DNA of 64,000 nucleotides from contig NZ_JWIC01000005.1 in the NCBI RefSeq assembly GCF_000814765.1, positions 62,001-126,000 on the forward strand. The letters are read 5' to 3'. A program made the position numbers and the translations under genes. Source of the stretch: Pseudoalteromonas luteoviolacea. Lineage in GTDB: Bacteria > Pseudomonadota > Gammaproteobacteria > Enterobacterales > Alteromonadaceae. The notes under the pieces were generated by a model. The model did no database searches, was not told the DNA's origin, and saw nothing but the letters and a program-made list of their open reading frames with translations. This document shows, piece by piece, positions 18,824 through 27,391 of the stretch (the first letter of the stretch is position 1; each line of letters begins with the position of its first letter).

Positions 18824-19630
18824 ATGAAACTTAAATTACTCGCAGCGCTTACATCTAGCCTATTAGCAACCTCAGCATTTGCTCAAACTGCCGTGCAAGA
18901 TCTAGATGGTTATGATAGAGCAACGTCTTACGCAAATGGCGCTGTCGATCGAATCGTAACTGACTCTTTAAGTGCTCGCTCTTTTGAAGCTTGGGTTTAC
19001 TACAAAGAAGCAGGTTCTGAGTGTACAAGTGGATACATCTTTGACGAGCTTACAGGTCAACAATACGGCACTGTCAACATTGGTACAGCGGGTATTGGCG
19101 CGACTATGGTCGATACGGTTCACTTCAATGCAGGTTTCTCTGACGAGCAACTAAAGCGTAACCGTGTCTTAGCTTTGAACTGTCAAACTTTAGCGGGAGA
19201 TCAGTACAAGGTCTATCATAAGTTCTCAGCGTTGCCAGAAATCACTTGGGAAACAAACCTAGTCGGTGTTGGCGAATATAAAATGCCAGACTGCACTGGT
19301 TCAAGCTCACATTGTGGCGGTCGTGGCTGGTATGATCAAGTAAGCTACACTTCGTCATTGCACATTGACAACAAAAACAAAGATACATATTGTTCAGCAA
19401 CAATGAATGAAGGCTTTGAGTCTCGTGTTTTCAACGGTTATGACAGTACCCCACTATTCCACACAAACCATTACGGTCTTGAAAACGCGGTATACAATTA
19501 CTCTGGCCCAGCATTCAGACAAGTAGTGACTTGTCACAGCCCTGTTGGCCGCATCCAGCGTACACAAGTATGGGTTGTATCTGGTGAAAACGACATCAAC
19601 CTTGAAGTAGATTACACTGTTTATAAGTAA
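18824..19630 (+). CDS. Secreted Cys-rich protein, unknown
   Basis: 268 residues starting at ATG 18824, preceded by GGAG at the right distance; a longer frame from 18812 would overlap that site. Clear signal peptide (1-20, LLATSAFA|Q). The mature part is rich in Tyr, Ser, Thr and Gly, probably beta-structured, with about seven cysteines (in ECTSG, LNCQT, PDCTGSSSHC, YCSAT, VTCHS) that suggest disulfides outside the cytoplasm. No family recognised. Preceded by a 1-kb non-coding gap and closed by a strong terminator, so it is a single transcript, perhaps highly expressed. Confidence 0.65.
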   Translation: MKLKLLAALTSSLLATSAFAQTAVQDLDGYDRATSYANGAVDRIVTDSLSARSFEAWVYYKEAGSECTSGYIFDELTGQQYGTVNIGTAGIGATMVDTVHFNAGFSDEQLKRNRVLALNCQTLAGDQYKVYHKFSALPEITWETNLVGVGEYKMPDCTGSSSHCGGRGWYDQVSYTSSLHIDNKNKDTYCSATMNEGFESRVFNGYDSTPLFHTNHYGLENAVYNYSGPAFRQVVTCHSPVGRIQRTQVWVVSGENDINLEVDYTVYK

Positions 19631-19652
19631 TTTATACTTCGAAAACCTCAAA

Positions 19653-19677
19653 AGAAGTGCCTAGCACTTCTTTTTTT
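19653..19677 (+). terminator. Strong intrinsic terminator
   Basis: AGAAGTGC (19653-19660), three-base loop, GCACTTCT (19664-19671), followed by a run of T. Ends the secreted-protein transcript. Confidence 0.9.
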
Positions 19678-19744
19678 GCTTTTTCTCCATCACCTATCAA
19701 CGCGATTACACAAAGTAACGAGGAAAAACACATTGGCGGCCAAT

Positions 19745-19767
19745 AAAAAAGGCGCTAATAGGCGCCT
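19745..19767 (-). terminator. Intrinsic terminator of the amidohydrolase operon
   Basis: On the minus strand AGGCGC pairs with GCGCCT over a six-base loop and is followed by TTTTT. It lies 20 bases past the stop of the second amidohydrolase gene. Confidence 0.85.
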
Positions 19768-19786
19768 AAGTCAATTATTCACGTAA

Positions 19787-21028
19787 TTACTTGGTGTAAC
19801 CACGAGGCATTGATGAGTCTGTGGTATATCGCTCTGTTAATTTGTCATGGCGAGACTCAGTTGTGACTTGCTCACCATTTATCCAAATTTTATCAACACG
19901 CGTGCTAAACTCAAAAGGATCGGCTGTCCAAAGCACAACATCTGCACGTTCACCTTTGGCAATCTTACCGCCTTCAATGCCAAATGCATCAGCAACGTTT
20001 ACAGTCATCGCTTTTAATGCCCCTTCGTGAGACATACCATTTGCGACAGCAATACCTGCATTAAAACGCATTTGGTAAACATTGTGACTGCCATCTCCGG
20101 CCACATTTAGAATTACTTTTACACCCGCTTTTTCAAGTGTACCAGCATTACCCAAGTTTGCATGCAATGCATCAAAACCAGTAGGAAGGTTTGCAACCGA
20201 GCTAACAATAACAGGTACTTTCGCTTTGGCTAGCTCATCTTTTACCAATACCGCATCTTGCGCGCCTTCAATAATCAAATTTAAGCCAAACTTTTCTTTT
20301 AGTTTGATCAATTCAAGTAATTGAGATGCACGAGAAGCAGAAGCCACTACAGGTAGCTTCCCATTCAACACGTCTGTCAAAAGTTTTTCTTCTGATGACG
20401 GTTCTTTGTCATCTTTTTTGTCTTTTTTCGACGCTAGTTTTTTCTTCTGCTCCGACAGCTTTTTAGAAAATGCTTGTAAAGAGGCTGCGCGAGAGCCATC
20501 TCCACTTACAGCACCTAAATCAACAATCAATGCAGAGTGACTGTCTGTTACACTCCCAAATTCACCAGACAGATCAGCAACGAAACCAAGACCCATGAAT
20601 ACGCCACTTTCGCCCCACGGTAAAGAAGGAATGCTTAAGTTTTGCGTTAAACCGCCTTTTCTCGCATATGGGATCAAGCTAGAACGTGGGTTAAATGCAC
20701 TACTGGGATCAAATTCAATACCTGATTTGTCATAAGCATCCACTGAACGCGAAACCGCGCCCACTTCGACTAAACCAAGTTGATTCATTGTACCAATTAA
20801 ACCTGGTGTCAATACTTTACCTTGCGCATCTACAGTGATATCTGCGCTAAAAGATTTCGGATTTACAGCCGTGATTTTGCCGTTTTCAATCACCACAGTT
20901 GCATTCTCTAACACACCTTGCTTGGTTAGTGTGTGTACAGTCGCATTGGTAATCGCTGTTACTTGTGCAAATACCGCTGAAGAGCTCAGTAGTGCACCAG
21001 TTAGAATAGATAATTTAAACTTGTTCAT
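19787..21028 (-). CDS. Exported amidohydrolase-like protein lacking metal ligands
   Basis: 413 residues, signal peptide 1-21 (SSSAVFA|Q). The amidohydrolase fold is shown by the N-terminal beta-sandwich (ITNATVHTLTKQGV, ENGKITAV) and the C-terminal half (GERADVVLWTADPFEF). Where family members have PG-x-x-D-x-H-x-H, this one has PGLIGTMNQLG: Asp becomes Gly79 and the two metal His become Met81 and Gln83. It also has a Lys-rich insert (about 190-210). It follows the intact amidohydrolase gene by 10 bases, so the two are co-transcribed and may form a heteromer with this as the non-catalytic partner. That is inference; no substrate is visible. Confidence 0.8.
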   Translation of the reverse strand: MNKFKLSILTGALLSSSAVFAQVTAITNATVHTLTKQGVLENATVVIENGKITAVNPKSFSADITVDAQGKVLTPGLIGTMNQLGLVEVGAVSRSVDAYDKSGIEFDPSSAFNPRSSLIPYARKGGLTQNLSIPSLPWGESGVFMGLGFVADLSGEFGSVTDSHSALIVDLGAVSGDGSRAASLQAFSKKLSEQKKKLASKKDKKDDKEPSSEEKLLTDVLNGKLPVVASASRASQLLELIKLKEKFGLNLIIEGAQDAVLVKDELAKAKVPVIVSSVANLPTGFDALHANLGNAGTLEKAGVKVILNVAGDGSHNVYQMRFNAGIAVANGMSHEGALKAMTVNVADAFGIEGGKIAKGERADVVLWTADPFEFSTRVDKIWINGEQVTTESRHDKLTERYTTDSSMPRGYTK

Positions 21029-21038
21029 GGCGACTCCC

Positions 21039-22424
21039 CTAGCGCTGGCCTAACATAAAATCACTAACTGCTTGGTACTTACTGTCATGGCGGTCATATA
21101 CCTTAGCACCATCAATAAATACTTTTTCAGCTTTTGAATAAACGCTAAACGGGCTTTGGTCCCAAATGACAACGTCAGCTTGTTTGCCTGACGCAATAGA
21201 GCCTGTTAAATCTTCAATACCCAGAGATTTCGCCGCATTATATGTGATCCACTTAATCGCATGCTCTTCTTTAATATCAAAGCCAACTTCATTTGCCGAA
21301 TACATGACTTTTGCCGCTTCATGATTCAGGCGCTGAATAGTTGTATCTGAGTCAGAGTGAATAACCGCACATGAGTTTTTAGCAGCATCAACAATCGCCA
21401 CGTTTTCAAGTGACATGTCATATGCTTCCATTTTAAAGCCCCACCAATCAGGCCAAAGTGCAGCACAGTTACCATTCTCACCTAGTAAGTCTGCAATTTT
21501 ATATGCTTCAATACCGTGGTGGAAAGTACCTGCGTGATAACCAAACTCTTTAGAAAGGTCGATCATCATGGCCATTTCTTCAGCTTTATAACAGTGGTTA
21601 TGAATTAAGATTTCACCGTCAAGTACGCCGCGTAGCGTATCCAGCTTAATATCACGATGTGGTGCATCTGGGTTTAAACCCGCTGCATATTCAGCATCGT
21701 ACTGTTCCCAAGCACGCTTGTATTCTGTCGCTTCAATCCAAGCTTCACGATAACCTGCCATGTTACCCATACGTGTTTTTGGTGCAACACCTTGACCACC
21801 ATATACGCGTTTAGGGTTTTCACCACACGCCATTTTCAGACCATATGGTGCTTCAGGGAACTTCATGCCTTGCATGGTTTCTGATGGTACGTTTTTAAGC
21901 GTTACCGCTCGGCCACCAAATAAGTTTGCAGAGCCTGGTAAAATTTGTAGTGACGTAATACCGCCTTCACGTGCACGGTTAAAACCAGGATCTTGTGGCC
22001 ATACTGAATGCTCAACCCACACTTGCGCGGTATTAGGGTGGATCATTTCATTACCGTCTTGGTGAGATTCAACACCTGGGTTTGGATACGCACCTAAATG
22101 TGAGTGATTGTCTATAATGCCAGGTGTTACCCATTTACCAGCAGCGTCAATTGTTGTGTCAGCATTTACTGATAAGTCTTTGCCTACTTGACTAATTTTG
22201 CCATCAACAATGTAGACATCAGCGTCATTGATTCTTTCACCTGTGCCCGTTAATACCGTCGCATTAGTAATTAAGGTACTTGTCGTTGAATGAGGCTGAT
22301 AAGTGCTTGGATATGGATTTTTCTCGATTGTGACTTTATCTTTTTGAGGACCAGTGTCTTGCTGGCATCCCAAAAGAGCTGTGCTTAGAGCAAGCACGAT
22401 CACAGAGGGTTTGAACATATTCAT
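21039..22424 (-). CDS. Amidohydrolase lipoprotein with intact metal site
   Basis: 461 residues from the ATG at 22424. This start exposes a lipoprotein signal (VLALSTALLGC, Cys20), whereas the longer frame would hide it. Metal-dependent hydrolase motif PGIIDNHSHLG (His107, His109), further conserved His in ILIHNHCYK and GTFHHGIEAY, and Asp in VIHSDSDTT. C-terminal sandwich strand GKQADVVIWDQSPF. Probably anchored in the outer membrane and acting on a cyclic amide or peptide; the family (imidazolonepropionase-like) does not fix the substrate. First gene of a two-gene operon with the metal-less homologue. Confidence 0.88.
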   Translation of the reverse strand: MNMFKPSVIVLALSTALLGCQQDTGPQKDKVTIEKNPYPSTYQPHSTTSTLITNATVLTGTGERINDADVYIVDGKISQVGKDLSVNADTTIDAAGKWVTPGIIDNHSHLGAYPNPGVESHQDGNEMIHPNTAQVWVEHSVWPQDPGFNRAREGGITSLQILPGSANLFGGRAVTLKNVPSETMQGMKFPEAPYGLKMACGENPKRVYGGQGVAPKTRMGNMAGYREAWIEATEYKRAWEQYDAEYAAGLNPDAPHRDIKLDTLRGVLDGEILIHNHCYKAEEMAMMIDLSKEFGYHAGTFHHGIEAYKIADLLGENGNCAALWPDWWGFKMEAYDMSLENVAIVDAAKNSCAVIHSDSDTTIQRLNHEAAKVMYSANEVGFDIKEEHAIKWITYNAAKSLGIEDLTGSIASGKQADVVIWDQSPFSVYSKAEKVFIDGAKVYDRHDSKYQAVSDFMLGQR

Positions 22425-22896
22425 ATTTTCGTCTCTGTAGTTTTTGTGACTGTAGTTATCAAACAGACTGTAGCGAAATTTCACAAAAATTTCGATGTAA
22501 AAACCTCAAAATGCCATAAATTACGATAAATTACGTCATAAAACGCAATATTGTATAAAAAACAGGCACGCCTTTTCTGTTTTATGAGCGAAGAACATAC
22601 ACACTTGCACACACTTATACATACTTTTGAAATAGGTTTTAATAAAAATAGGAAAAGTCGCTAAAAGCGTTAAAACATACAGATAGTGAACTGTTAACAA
22701 AATTTTATTTGTAATTTTTTCGGCTGTTATGAAATAAATATGAGGTGTTTTTTCATCTAAGTTAGAGGTACTTACAGTTGCAGTAATACAAATACATAAT
22801 TCCTTACATTCGTACAATCTTCCCTTACAGCATTTTCTCCCGTTCAGGCCAATACTCTAGAGGAATCGCACTTAACAACCTGCTTGGAGAACAAAG
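22425..22896. other. Divergent intergenic region
   Basis: 472 bases between the amidohydrolase operon and the DUF3718 gene. It contains TTGGAGA about eight bases before the DUF3718 start. A 93-codon minus ORF with many Cys and Tyr has no ribosome site and is judged spurious. No operator recognised. Confidence 0.4.
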
Positions 22897-23244
22897 ATGA
22901 AAGTATTATTAACCACTGCACTCACTGCGCTAGTAACTATGTCAAACGCGCATGCTGTTGAATTTGTTGCCGCTGACAACAGTCATGCAACCGAGCTTTG
23001 CATGGCATTTGCTTCAGACCGCCCACATGTGATGTTGGCAGCATTGCGAGGACAACACACCGCCAAAACACGTATCACTAGCAAACTAGAATGTAACGAT
23101 ATGAGTTTAAATGAATTCGCGCAGGCTTATAGCATTACTCGAAATGCGAAGTTTATGAAAATCGACTTAGAAACCAAAACCTCAATCAAAGACATTGCAA
23201 AAATACAGCCTACAATGCCTGTAGTTTTATCTGGCTCTAAATAA
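22897..23244 (+). CDS. DUF3718 family exported protein
   Basis: 115 residues; signal peptide 1-20 (SNAHA|V). The mature protein opens FVAADNSHATELCMAFASD and has a second cysteine in SKLECNDMSLNEFAQAY, the two-Cys pattern of DUF3718, a small periplasmic family of Shewanella and Pseudoalteromonas with no known role. A GGAG site lies upstream. Single gene with a hairpin 14 bases past the stop. Confidence 0.75.
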   Translation: MKVLLTTALTALVTMSNAHAVEFVAADNSHATELCMAFASDRPHVMLAALRGQHTAKTRITSKLECNDMSLNEFAQAYSITRNAKFMKIDLETKTSIKDIAKIQPTMPVVLSGSK

Positions 23245-23257
23245 TGCCTGAGCGAAT

Positions 23258-23287
23258 GGTGTGCATTAAATAAAAGTAATGCACACC
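23258..23287. terminator. Bidirectional terminator hairpin
   Basis: Perfect 11-bp stem GGTGTGCATTA (23258-23268) / TAATGCACACC (23277-23287), eight-base A-rich loop, between convergent DUF3718 and DUF445 genes. Confidence 0.65.
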
Positions 23288-23299
23288 TGATTAACGGCT

Positions 23300-24010
23300 T
23301 TACAAAACGCTTGCCAATAAACCAAATGCTCCACCAAATACCCCTCCCCACACAACCAACCAACCTAGATGTGTGTGGATCATATTTTGAACAATGTTTT
23401 TCACCATAACCGGCGTTAGCTCATTTAACCTTTCGTCTACGGCATGTTCAATGGCCGTGCGGATCGAGTCTAAAGACTGTCCATTGGTTAACACCCCTGA
23501 AATCTTATCTTTGAACTCTGGCTGTTCACTCATTTCACGCAAGGCTTCTTTCATTTTTTCAGTAAAAGTATCGCGCATTGGCTCAATAGCCTCTTTGCCA
23601 CCCACCATGGCCAGCATCGCACCAAATTGTGAGCCTTCGATAACTTGCACCAACTTGTTAAAGGCAATCGATAAATCTGCATGTTCAATGACTGGGTTTA
23701 AATCTATGTCGATTTGATTTTTTTCTGCGAAGCTTTTTAGTTTATCTTGGTTGAAAAATTCATCTAAGATCAGCTCTTTAATCGCTATTTTAAATTCTTT
23801 AAATTTAATGGTAATGACACCTGAGCCGTACAAACCAGGTACTTTTTCGAATAACATATGTACAGCAAGCCAATTGGTGACAGCGCCAGAGAGCGCAAAC
23901 AATCCCATTGTAAAAACCAAATCATGATCTAATCCATAACCTACGGCAACGAGCGAGGCTGCAACTAGGTTGGTGATAACACTTTTATTCAAGGTGAACT
24001 TCCAAAACAT
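23300..24010 (-). CDS. DUF445 family membrane protein
   Basis: 236 residues. Hydrophobic N-terminal hairpin (about 10-45) with GAVTNWLAVHMLFEKVPGLYGSG, the DUF445 signature, then a long amphipathic helical cytoplasmic or periplasmic region (60-210) and a final hydrophobic helix with Gly repeats (WLVVWGGVFGGAFGLLASVL). This matches DUF445, a membrane family of unknown role. Alone; convergent with DUF3718. Confidence 0.85.
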   Translation of the reverse strand: MFWKFTLNKSVITNLVAASLVAVGYGLDHDLVFTMGLFALSGAVTNWLAVHMLFEKVPGLYGSGVITIKFKEFKIAIKELILDEFFNQDKLKSFAEKNQIDIDLNPVIEHADLSIAFNKLVQVIEGSQFGAMLAMVGGKEAIEPMRDTFTEKMKEALREMSEQPEFKDKISGVLTNGQSLDSIRTAIEHAVDERLNELTPVMVKNIVQNMIHTHLGWLVVWGGVFGGAFGLLASVL

Positions 24011-24118
24011 TTCTAAACTGTGGCTATTCTATTCGATTTAAATTTGCACTCAAGTATTTGTGTTATAGCCAAAATCGATCATAGTTAGGTAAAGTGCTCA
24101 CACGCCACCGGGCTAACT

Positions 24119-24973
24119 ATGTGGAACCTAGTAAACCAGTACATCAGTGAAGCGATTCATGACAAGTTTGAATTTACTCGAAAAACACAACTGCCAAGCA
24201 ACCACAAATCTAAAAACTACCAAATTGAGAACGACAAGCATCGCTTTTTAGTTAAGGTTGACCATGTGAGCGCCCTTGAGCGTTACGAGTGTGAAGCCGA
24301 TAACCACACCCTACTCACACGAGACAGTGACTTTTTAGTGGCAGACCCAATTACTATCGGGTCCAGTCTTGAGTACTGTTTTAGCGTCTACGAGTGGTTA
24401 CCCTCTCAACCAGATAAGGAAGACTGGTATTTATGCGGCAAGACATTAGCAAAAATGCACAGCCGTCACGAACAAGAAATGTTTGGTTTCGAGCAAGATA
24501 ACTATTTCTTAGGCCTAGCTCAACCAAATCAATGGCATAAAAAGTGGTCAGTGTTTTTTGCAGAGGAACGTATCGCATGGCAATTGCAATTATTGCAAGA
24601 AAAGAACATTGTACTTGTCGAAATTGATAACTTTGTTGAGTACATCAAGCCTTTAGTCAATCATCCTGTTCAGCCCTCCTTACTTCACGGCTTTTTTTGG
24701 CGAGGTAATATTGCTTTTTCAAACGATAAGCCAAGCGTATATTGCCCCGCTTGTTATTATGGTGATAGAGAGGTTGATCTTGCTCATAGCGAGCTGTTTG
24801 CGCAATTGCCTGAAGCATTTTATACCGGCTATAATGAAGCCTATGAAATAGATAAAGGTTATCAACAACGTAAGCCAATTTACCAGTTGTACAGTTTGCT
24901 ATGTCATGCCAATGTCTTTGCAGGCGACTATGTGCTCCAGTCCAAACAACAGATTGAACATATCCTGAAATAA
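24119..24973 (+). CDS. Fructosamine-kinase family protein lacking catalytic Asp residues
   Basis: 284 residues of the fructosamine/ketosamine-3-kinase family: nucleotide Lys46 in FLVKVD, Glu59 in YECEAD, then the catalytic loop and metal loop. Active members read HGDLWSGN and DPAVYYGDREVD. Here these are HGFFWRGN (catalytic Asp replaced by Phe192) and CPACYYGDREVD (metal Asp replaced by Cys209). Everything else around them is conserved, including YYGDREVDLA. The family phosphorylates ketoamines to remove glycation adducts; this copy looks catalytically dead or altered. Possible roles are binding or regulation. The short gene for a CPXCG protein follows. Confidence 0.85.
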   Translation: MWNLVNQYISEAIHDKFEFTRKTQLPSNHKSKNYQIENDKHRFLVKVDHVSALERYECEADNHTLLTRDSDFLVADPITIGSSLEYCFSVYEWLPSQPDKEDWYLCGKTLAKMHSRHEQEMFGFEQDNYFLGLAQPNQWHKKWSVFFAEERIAWQLQLLQEKNIVLVEIDNFVEYIKPLVNHPVQPSLLHGFFWRGNIAFSNDKPSVYCPACYYGDREVDLAHSELFAQLPEAFYTGYNEAYEIDKGYQQRKPIYQLYSLLCHANVFAGDYVLQSKQQIEHILK

Positions 24974-25049
24974 CTGTCACCATGCGGTAATAATTGCAAT
25001 AACTGCTATAGTAAGTAAAGGAGTTCAAGGCGGTTGTTGGAGCCAAATT

Positions 25050-25253
25050 ATGAAACAGCTGTATAACCAACGTATCAGCTGCCCACACTGTGGTCATCAT
25101 ATATTTGTTGACTTAGACACCAGTGAGGGCGACCAGGATTTCTATGAAGATTGCGCCGCATGCTGTAACCCTATTCATTTAAACATGCATATAGACGAAG
25201 CAATCAATAAATTGGAATTACGGATCGACAGTGACGACGAACAAATTTTTTAG
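25050..25253 (+). CDS. CPXCG-motif cysteine-rich protein
   Basis: 67 residues. N-terminal CPHCGHH (Cys11, Cys14) and CAACC (Cys34-38 region) form a zinc-ribbon-like four-Cys site; the tail is acidic. Known as the CPXCG-motif family in gammaproteobacteria, role unknown. Its stop codon overlaps by four bases the stop of ribE on the other strand. Start chosen because it directly precedes the Cys motif; GGAG is at about 25040. Confidence 0.75.
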   Translation: MKQLYNQRISCPHCGHHIFVDLDTSEGDQDFYEDCAACCNPIHLNMHIDEAINKLELRIDSDDEQIF

Positions 25254-25891
25254 CCCATAGGGCTCAGAGTATTTTTACGCAAATAATGCTCAACTGTGTT
25301 GACGATGGTGTAAGTTTGCTGATCAACTTCGATGTTGAGCCTATCTCCTCGTTTCGTCTGCCCAATATTTGTTATTGACAGTGTTTCCGGAATTAGGTGC
25401 AGCCAAAAACCATCCTCGTCAACCTCACCGACCGTCAGACTTGCACCATTAACTGAGATAAATCCTTTGTAAAAAACATATTTTGTCCAAACCGCATCTA
25501 ACAACAGTTTAATCTTAACGTTATCAGCCGTTTTGATCACACTTTCTACAGTTGCCATGTCGTGAATATGGCCTGAGACAATGTGCCCACCCAGTTCAGT
25601 ACCAAAAGTAACAGAGCGCTCAAAGTTAACTTTGTCACCACATTTAAGCTGACCCAAATTCGTCAGTTTTAAGGACTCATCAATCACATCAAAACTGACT
25701 TGGCCGACGACATCTGAATGACTGGCTTCAAAATGCACAACGGTCAAACAACAACCGTTCACGGCGATACTTGCACCAATGGTGAGTTGCTGTAAGTGCT
25801 CATTGCCAACTGATAATACCAAGCGCATAACGCCATCATTTAATAGAGCACTGACAACAGATGCCTGAGTTTGAACAATTCCCGTAAACAT
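25250..25891 (-). CDS. ribE: Riboflavin synthase, alpha subunit
   Basis: 213 residues, usual length. Converts two 6,7-dimethyl-8-ribityllumazine molecules to riboflavin and a pyrimidinedione. N-terminus MFTGIVQ and two homologous beta-barrel halves, each with a C-x-T-V or G-x-x-L-T-V strand (VNGCCLTVVHF in the first, SVNGASLTVGEV in the second) and GGHIVSGHIHD between them. Often named ribC in E. coli. No FMN riboswitch is recognised in the 138 bases upstream. Divergent from the MATE gene. Confidence 0.97.
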   Translation of the reverse strand: MFTGIVQTQASVVSALLNDGVMRLVLSVGNEHLQQLTIGASIAVNGCCLTVVHFEASHSDVVGQVSFDVIDESLKLTNLGQLKCGDKVNFERSVTFGTELGGHIVSGHIHDMATVESVIKTADNVKIKLLLDAVWTKYVFYKGFISVNGASLTVGEVDEDGFWLHLIPETLSITNIGQTKRGDRLNIEVDQQTYTIVNTVEHYLRKNTLSPMG

Positions 25892-26029
25892 GTTTCTTCC
25901 GAGGTAAAAATGATGCCGCTATTCTACCTGAAGCTGATCCTACTCGGAAACAGATTTACACACTTATTTCGTAGATAAAAATAACAAACTTCAATAGAAT
26001 ACATTTTTTCAAATTTGCTGAGTTTTAAG

Positions 26030-27391
26030 ATGAAGTTTGAACTCTGGGAAGCCAAAAAATTAATAAGACTGGCAACGCCTGTTCTATTAGCTCAAGTAAC
26101 CCTTGTCATGATGTCGGTCGTAGACACCATGATGGCAGGACAAGTAAGTCCAAACGACTTGGCTGCACTTTCAATTGCGACTGGCGCACTCAACCCTTTG
26201 ATGTTTTCATTACAGGCTATTTTATTGGCACTGACCAGTATGGTCGCCCATAGTGTCGGCGCCAATGATCAGGACAGTATAAAACGCTATTTTCAGCAAG
26301 GTTTATATTTGGCTTTGATGCTATCCTCATTAGGATTTATTGCCAGTTTTTTTACCCCTTATTTATTTGCCAGTACAGGTGCAAGCCCTGAAATTGCCCA
26401 AATGGCACAAGATTATATCGATTATGTTAAATATGGTCTCGTTGCATTTTTAGTCTTCACTGTGTACCGAAATGTCACCGAGGGTATGGGCAATACTAAA
26501 GTTGCTTTTTATATCGGCTTGCTTGGCTTGGGGATAAACGTCATTGCCAACTACATCTTTATATATGGCAAATTAGGTATGCCAGCCTTAGGTGGAGCTG
26601 GATGCGGTGTTGCCACCAGCATTGTTATTTGGACCATGGCCATTGCACAAATTTGCTATAGCCTAAAAAGCAAAGAGCTAAAAGGCAAGTGGCTGATCAG
26701 TGACTTTATGAAGCCGCACAAAGAAACCATTTTACAGATAACCAAGCTCGGTTTACCTATTTCATTTGCTACTTTTTTTGAGGTGACGTTATTTGCGTGT
26801 ATTCCACTATTTATTGCTGATTTAGGTGCCGTCGCTGTATCTGGACATCAGGTTGCTGCGAGTGTGACCATGATCTTATTTATGTTACCGCTCAGTTTAT
26901 CTATGGCGATCGGTATTAGGATTGGTAATATCAGCGGACAAAACAACCTTGAACGATTGGTCAATGCAACCTACACCAGCTTTATCTTGGCCGTGGGTGT
27001 TGCAGCCATTGTGGCATTAGGCACGTACCTGATCAGACATGACATCAGTTGGCTTTATACACAGGAAAAAGAAGTTGCTCTGCTCGCTTCAAGTATCATT
27101 ATTTTAGCTTGTATTTACCAATTACCCGACGCATTGCAAGTATCGGCAAATGGTGTTTTACGTGGCCTGAGATACACTAAACCAATAACGGGTGTCACCT
27201 TTATTTCTTATTGGGTAATCGGCTTTACGCTAGGATACGTATTAGCCAAAACAGACTATATTGTGCCAGCAATGGGACCTATCGGATTTTGGGTAGGTAT
27301 CATTGTCGGGCTTACAGTAGCCGCGGTGCTGCTAATTTATTTTGTGAGGAGAAAGCTCGTTGAAATGCAGACTGCTGCTGTTAGCACTTAG
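26030..27391 (+). CDS. norM: MATE-family multidrug efflux pump (NorM-like)
   Basis: 453 residues from the ATG at 26030 (a TTG five codons earlier is less likely). Twelve membrane segments in two homologous halves; the N-terminal helix carries VTLVMMSVVDTMMAGQVSP with the conserved Asp of NorM (VVDT). Exchanges Na+ or H+ for cationic drugs across the inner membrane. It shares 32 bases with the next gene, whose start lies inside its 3' end, so the two are translationally coupled. Confidence 0.92.
   Translation: MKFELWEAKKLIRLATPVLLAQVTLVMMSVVDTMMAGQVSPNDLAALSIATGALNPLMFSLQAILLALTSMVAHSVGANDQDSIKRYFQQGLYLALMLSSLGFIASFFTPYLFASTGASPEIAQMAQDYIDYVKYGLVAFLVFTVYRNVTEGMGNTKVAFYIGLLGLGINVIANYIFIYGKLGMPALGGAGCGVATSIVIWTMAIAQICYSLKSKELKGKWLISDFMKPHKETILQITKLGLPISFATFFEVTLFACIPLFIADLGAVAVSGHQVAASVTMILFMLPLSLSMAIGIRIGNISGQNNLERLVNATYTSFILAVGVAAIVALGTYLIRHDISWLYTQEKEVALLASSIIILACIYQLPDALQVSANGVLRGLRYTKPITGVTFISYWVIGFTLGYVLAKTDYIVPAMGPIGFWVGIIVGLTVAAVLLIYFVRRKLVEMQTAAVST

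Noticed and set aside
22536..22817. 93-codon minus-strand ORF upstream of the amidohydrolases
   Set aside because: No ribosome site, odd Cys/Tyr-rich composition, lies in a region needed for divergent promoters.
24657..25100. 147-codon minus-strand ORF
   Set aside because: Antisense to the fructosamine-kinase-like gene; Tyr/His-rich shadow composition.
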